From: Syntrophorhabdaceae bacterium PtaU1.Bin034
Lineage (GTDB): Bacteria; Desulfobacterota_G; Syntrophorhabdia; Syntrophorhabdales; WCHB1-27
DNA: 16,993 nt
NCBI GenBank assembly: GCA_002067405.1
Contig: MVRP01000076.1
Coordinates: 1-16,993 of the forward strand
Direction: 5' to 3'
This document shows positions 15,362-16,993 of this stretch, one piece after another. Numbering within the stretch: the stretch's first letter is position 1; every line of letters begins with the position of its first letter. The notes under the pieces were generated by a model. That model was not told the DNA's origin and did not search any database. It saw only the letters and a list, made by a program, of their open reading frames with translations. Made by a program: the position numbers and the translations under genes.

Positions 15362-15450
15362 ATGGAGTTCCTTTTTCCGTCAGAAATTTATTAACAGTAA
15401 CACAAAGGCCTGTTGAGCTCAAGGAACAATACCACTGAAGATTCCCGGAA

Positions 15451-16650
15451 TCATAATGCTTTCTCTTGTCTGGAATCCACCCGGTCCGGTGGTGCTTTGT
15501 CCTTTTTGCCCCTGGGCAGCATGAGAAGGAGGCATGTGCAAATTATCGGCATGAAGGCGACAACGGACATTGTCGCCCGGAGACCGTGGTGATCGGCGAT
15601 CCATCCAAGCACCGGGGTTGTCAGCCCCCCGAAGGAGAAAGCGAGACCCAAAGTGATACCCGATGCCAGCCCGATCCGGTTCGGCAAATAACTCTGGCCC
15701 AACACCACCATGGGGCCGAACGGTGCTGCCAGAAGGAGGCCGATAGGGACGAGAAGCAATAGCGCGATGACCGGGCGTCCGGCAAGGAGCAGGAGCGGGA
15801 ACGAGCCGGAAAGGATTATGAACGCTATGATCGTCACCCCACGCAATCCCACCCGATCCGCGGTTCTCCCGCCCATAAAGTTTCCCGCTATCGCGGAACC
15901 GAGGAAAACCGCCAGGGCGAACCCGGCAGCCGCCTTCGTCCCATGCATCACGTTGATCCAGAAGAGGGGCAGGAATGTGTTCAGACCGTAAAAAATTACG
16001 GACCGGCATAGAAGCGCTGAGGAAAGGCACAGGAAAGCGGGCCAGTCATCCTTTTCTCCGGTAGGTGCAGGACCGCTCCCGGCTGTCCCCTTTATGTCAT
16101 AACCCTTTGTAAGCGCCGGGAGACTGAATACCACAAGGCCTGCAATGACCACGGACGGCACAATAAGGAAGACGGTCCCCGTCAAGCCCCATGAAAGAAG
16201 AAGGGCGGTGGCGACCAGCGGACCGAGAGCGAAGCCCAGTTGACCCCCGATACCAAAAAGGCTCATTGCAGTCGCCTTCTTGTTTTCGGCCAGATGGTTC
16301 ATGAGCCTAGCCCCTTCCGGATGGAACATGGCGACGCCCAGTCCGCTCACCATTACCGCCACAACGCCGATCCAATAACCCGGCGCCAACCCGGTATAAG
16401 AAACGCCAAGCCCCACAATGAGCATTGAAACAGGGATCAGCCAGGGTCGTGGCCGTCGATCCGAGATATACCCGAAGAGGGGTTGAGTCACCGTCGATAC
16501 TATGTTCACCGCAAACACTATGGTTGCGGCTGCGGCGTATGAAAGATGATGCGCGGTAATGAAGAAAGGAAGGAGGACGGGTATGGCACCCTGATTGATA
16601 TCTGCCGCTGCGTGGGCGATTGTCAGAAGGCCCACAGATTTGACTCTCAT
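15451..16650 (-). CDS. MFS transporter, fosmidomycin-resistance (Fsr)-like
   Basis: 399 residues, about 12 hydrophobic segments, inner-membrane efflux or uptake carrier of the major facilitator superfamily. The ATG at 16650 is chosen because it lies five bases after AAGGAG; a GTG at 16656 overlaps that site. Features matching the Fsr subgroup, as recalled, are AHAAADINQGAIPVLLPFF near the start, QPLFGYISDRRPRP (the MFS loop 2-3 signature), and GLGVAMFHPEGARLMNHLA. A hydrophilic central loop (about residues 185-203, KGYDIKGTAGSGPAPTGEK) separates the two six-helix halves, and GGRTADRVGLRG is the equivalent loop in the second half. The tail is charged (PRGKKDKAPPDRVDSRQEKAL). The substrate cannot be inferred. 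The gene lies 89 bases upstream of the branching enzyme on the same strand, with no clear terminator between. Confidence 0.9.
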   Translation of the reverse strand: MRVKSVGLLTIAHAAADINQGAIPVLLPFFITAHHLSYAAAATIVFAVNIVSTVTQPLFGYISDRRPRPWLIPVSMLIVGLGVSYTGLAPGYWIGVVAVMVSGLGVAMFHPEGARLMNHLAENKKATAMSLFGIGGQLGFALGPLVATALLLSWGLTGTVFLIVPSVVIAGLVVFSLPALTKGYDIKGTAGSGPAPTGEKDDWPAFLCLSSALLCRSVIFYGLNTFLPLFWINVMHGTKAAAGFALAVFLGSAIAGNFMGGRTADRVGLRGVTIIAFIILSGSFPLLLLAGRPVIALLLLVPIGLLLAAPFGPMVVLGQSYLPNRIGLASGITLGLAFSFGGLTTPVLGWIADHHGLRATMSVVAFMPIICTCLLLMLPRGKKDKAPPDRVDSRQEKAL

Positions 16651-16711
16651 CGTCACTCCTTATAAAAGGGGAAAGTTCTTCCGGTGCTCCACCCCTGTCT
16701 CTCGATCTCTT

Positions 16712-16741
16712 ACCTTAGTGGGTTAGGGATAGTTTTGTCAA
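16712..16741 (-). promoter_or_regulatory. Candidate promoter for the MFS gene
   Basis: On the minus strand a perfect TTGACA (16736-16741) is followed after 18 bases by TAAGGT (16712-16717), a three-of-six match to the -10 box. It lies about 60 bases before the MFS start codon. The -35 is strong and the -10 weak, so activation may be needed, or the match may be chance. Confidence 0.35.
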
Positions 16742-16798
16742 GGTCTTCGTTCAGATCGTCTAAATTGAAACCCTGGCTCCAGGAACAGAGCGCCGGGG

Positions 16799-16816
16799 CT
16801 TCTCCGGGGCGAGAAG
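16799..16816. repeat. Short inverted repeat downstream of the partial gene
   Basis: CTTCTC (16799-16804) and GAGAAG (16811-16816) are perfect complements around the six-base loop CGGGGC. The repeat lies 24 bases beyond the stop of the partial minus-strand gene, where a terminator would be expected, but no T-run follows. Confidence 0.3.
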
Positions 16817-16839
16817 GCAGGATTACTGATTCCGTTCGG

Positions 16840-16992
16840 TCATCCGGCCACGCATTTTTCCCGCAGTTCCAAATATTCCCTTGCCAGGGCTTCCCTTGAC
16901 GAATCGCAGATGCGCGGGATAGCCTGTGCCGCGCGCCATGCCCCTACCAAACGGCGACGCATGTGAGGGTTGCAGGCGCGTAGCGCGTAGAG
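16840..16992 (-). CDS. 3' end of an unidentified minus-strand gene
   Basis: A frame open from the window edge to a TGA at 16840-16842 encodes 50 residues, from LYALRACNPHM through RRRLVGAWRAAQ to LAREYLELREKCVAG. It is rich in Arg, Ala and Leu with a likely amphipathic helix at the end, and composition resembles a real protein, but no family was recognised. Another minus-strand frame is open over the same bases but is Gly/Arg-rich and less protein-like. If real, this gene ends about 190 bases upstream of the MFS start, on the same strand. Confidence 0.45.
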   Translation of the reverse strand, partial: LYALRACNPHMRRRLVGAWRAAQAIPRICDSSREALAREYLELREKCVAG

Positions 16993-16993
16993 G

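Noticed and set aside
16684..16899. Plus-strand 71-codon frame near the right edge
   Set aside because: Overlaps the MFS upstream region and the more protein-like minus-strand gene end; composition is not protein-like and no ribosome site is visible.

Overview
The window looks like chromosomal DNA from a GC-rich Gram-negative bacterium, plausibly a Desulfobacterota/Nitrospirota-type lineage. The support is indirect: secreted S8 proteases ending in a 'CFI-box' C-terminal region, a lipoprotein-type PBP4, a GH57 branching enzyme, and a two-member GlgC-like pair. The taxonomic guess rests on gene style only. No phage, IS element, CRISPR array, tRNA or rRNA was found.

Plus strand (1-7267): the 3' part of a medium-chain alcohol dehydrogenase gene runs into a D-Ala-D-Ala carboxypeptidase/endopeptidase (dacB, TAATG junction). 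This runs into a secreted subtilisin-like protease (ATGA junction). After a hairpin and a roughly 400-base non-coding stretch comes a second, paralogous protease. Both proteases share one layout: signal peptide, propeptide, S8 catalytic domain interrupted by a beta-sandwich-like insert just before the catalytic Ser, fibronectin type III domain, CFI-box, hydrophobic helix and basic tail. This half is about envelope and extracellular functions.

Minus strand (7300-16650, read right to left): an MFS transporter resembling the fosmidomycin-resistance (Fsr) group, a GH57 1,4-alpha-glucan branching enzyme, ileS, lspA, a 77-residue protein, a strong hairpin, and then two ADP-glucose pyrophosphorylase homologues overlapping by ATGA. 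Branching enzyme plus ADP-glucose synthesis points to glycogen metabolism, with ileS-lspA embedded in the set. No glycogen synthase is present in the window. The right end carries the last 50 codons of an unidentified minus-strand gene.

Most notable points: the tandem protease pair with the unusual insert and C-terminus; a perfect 33-bp in-frame tandem duplication in the editing domain of ileS; a GlgC paralogue that lacks the GxG(S/T)R signature and a metal-site Asp retained by its partner; a perfect 16-bp inverted repeat ahead of the GlgC pair; and large hydrophilic insertions in the GH57 enzyme.
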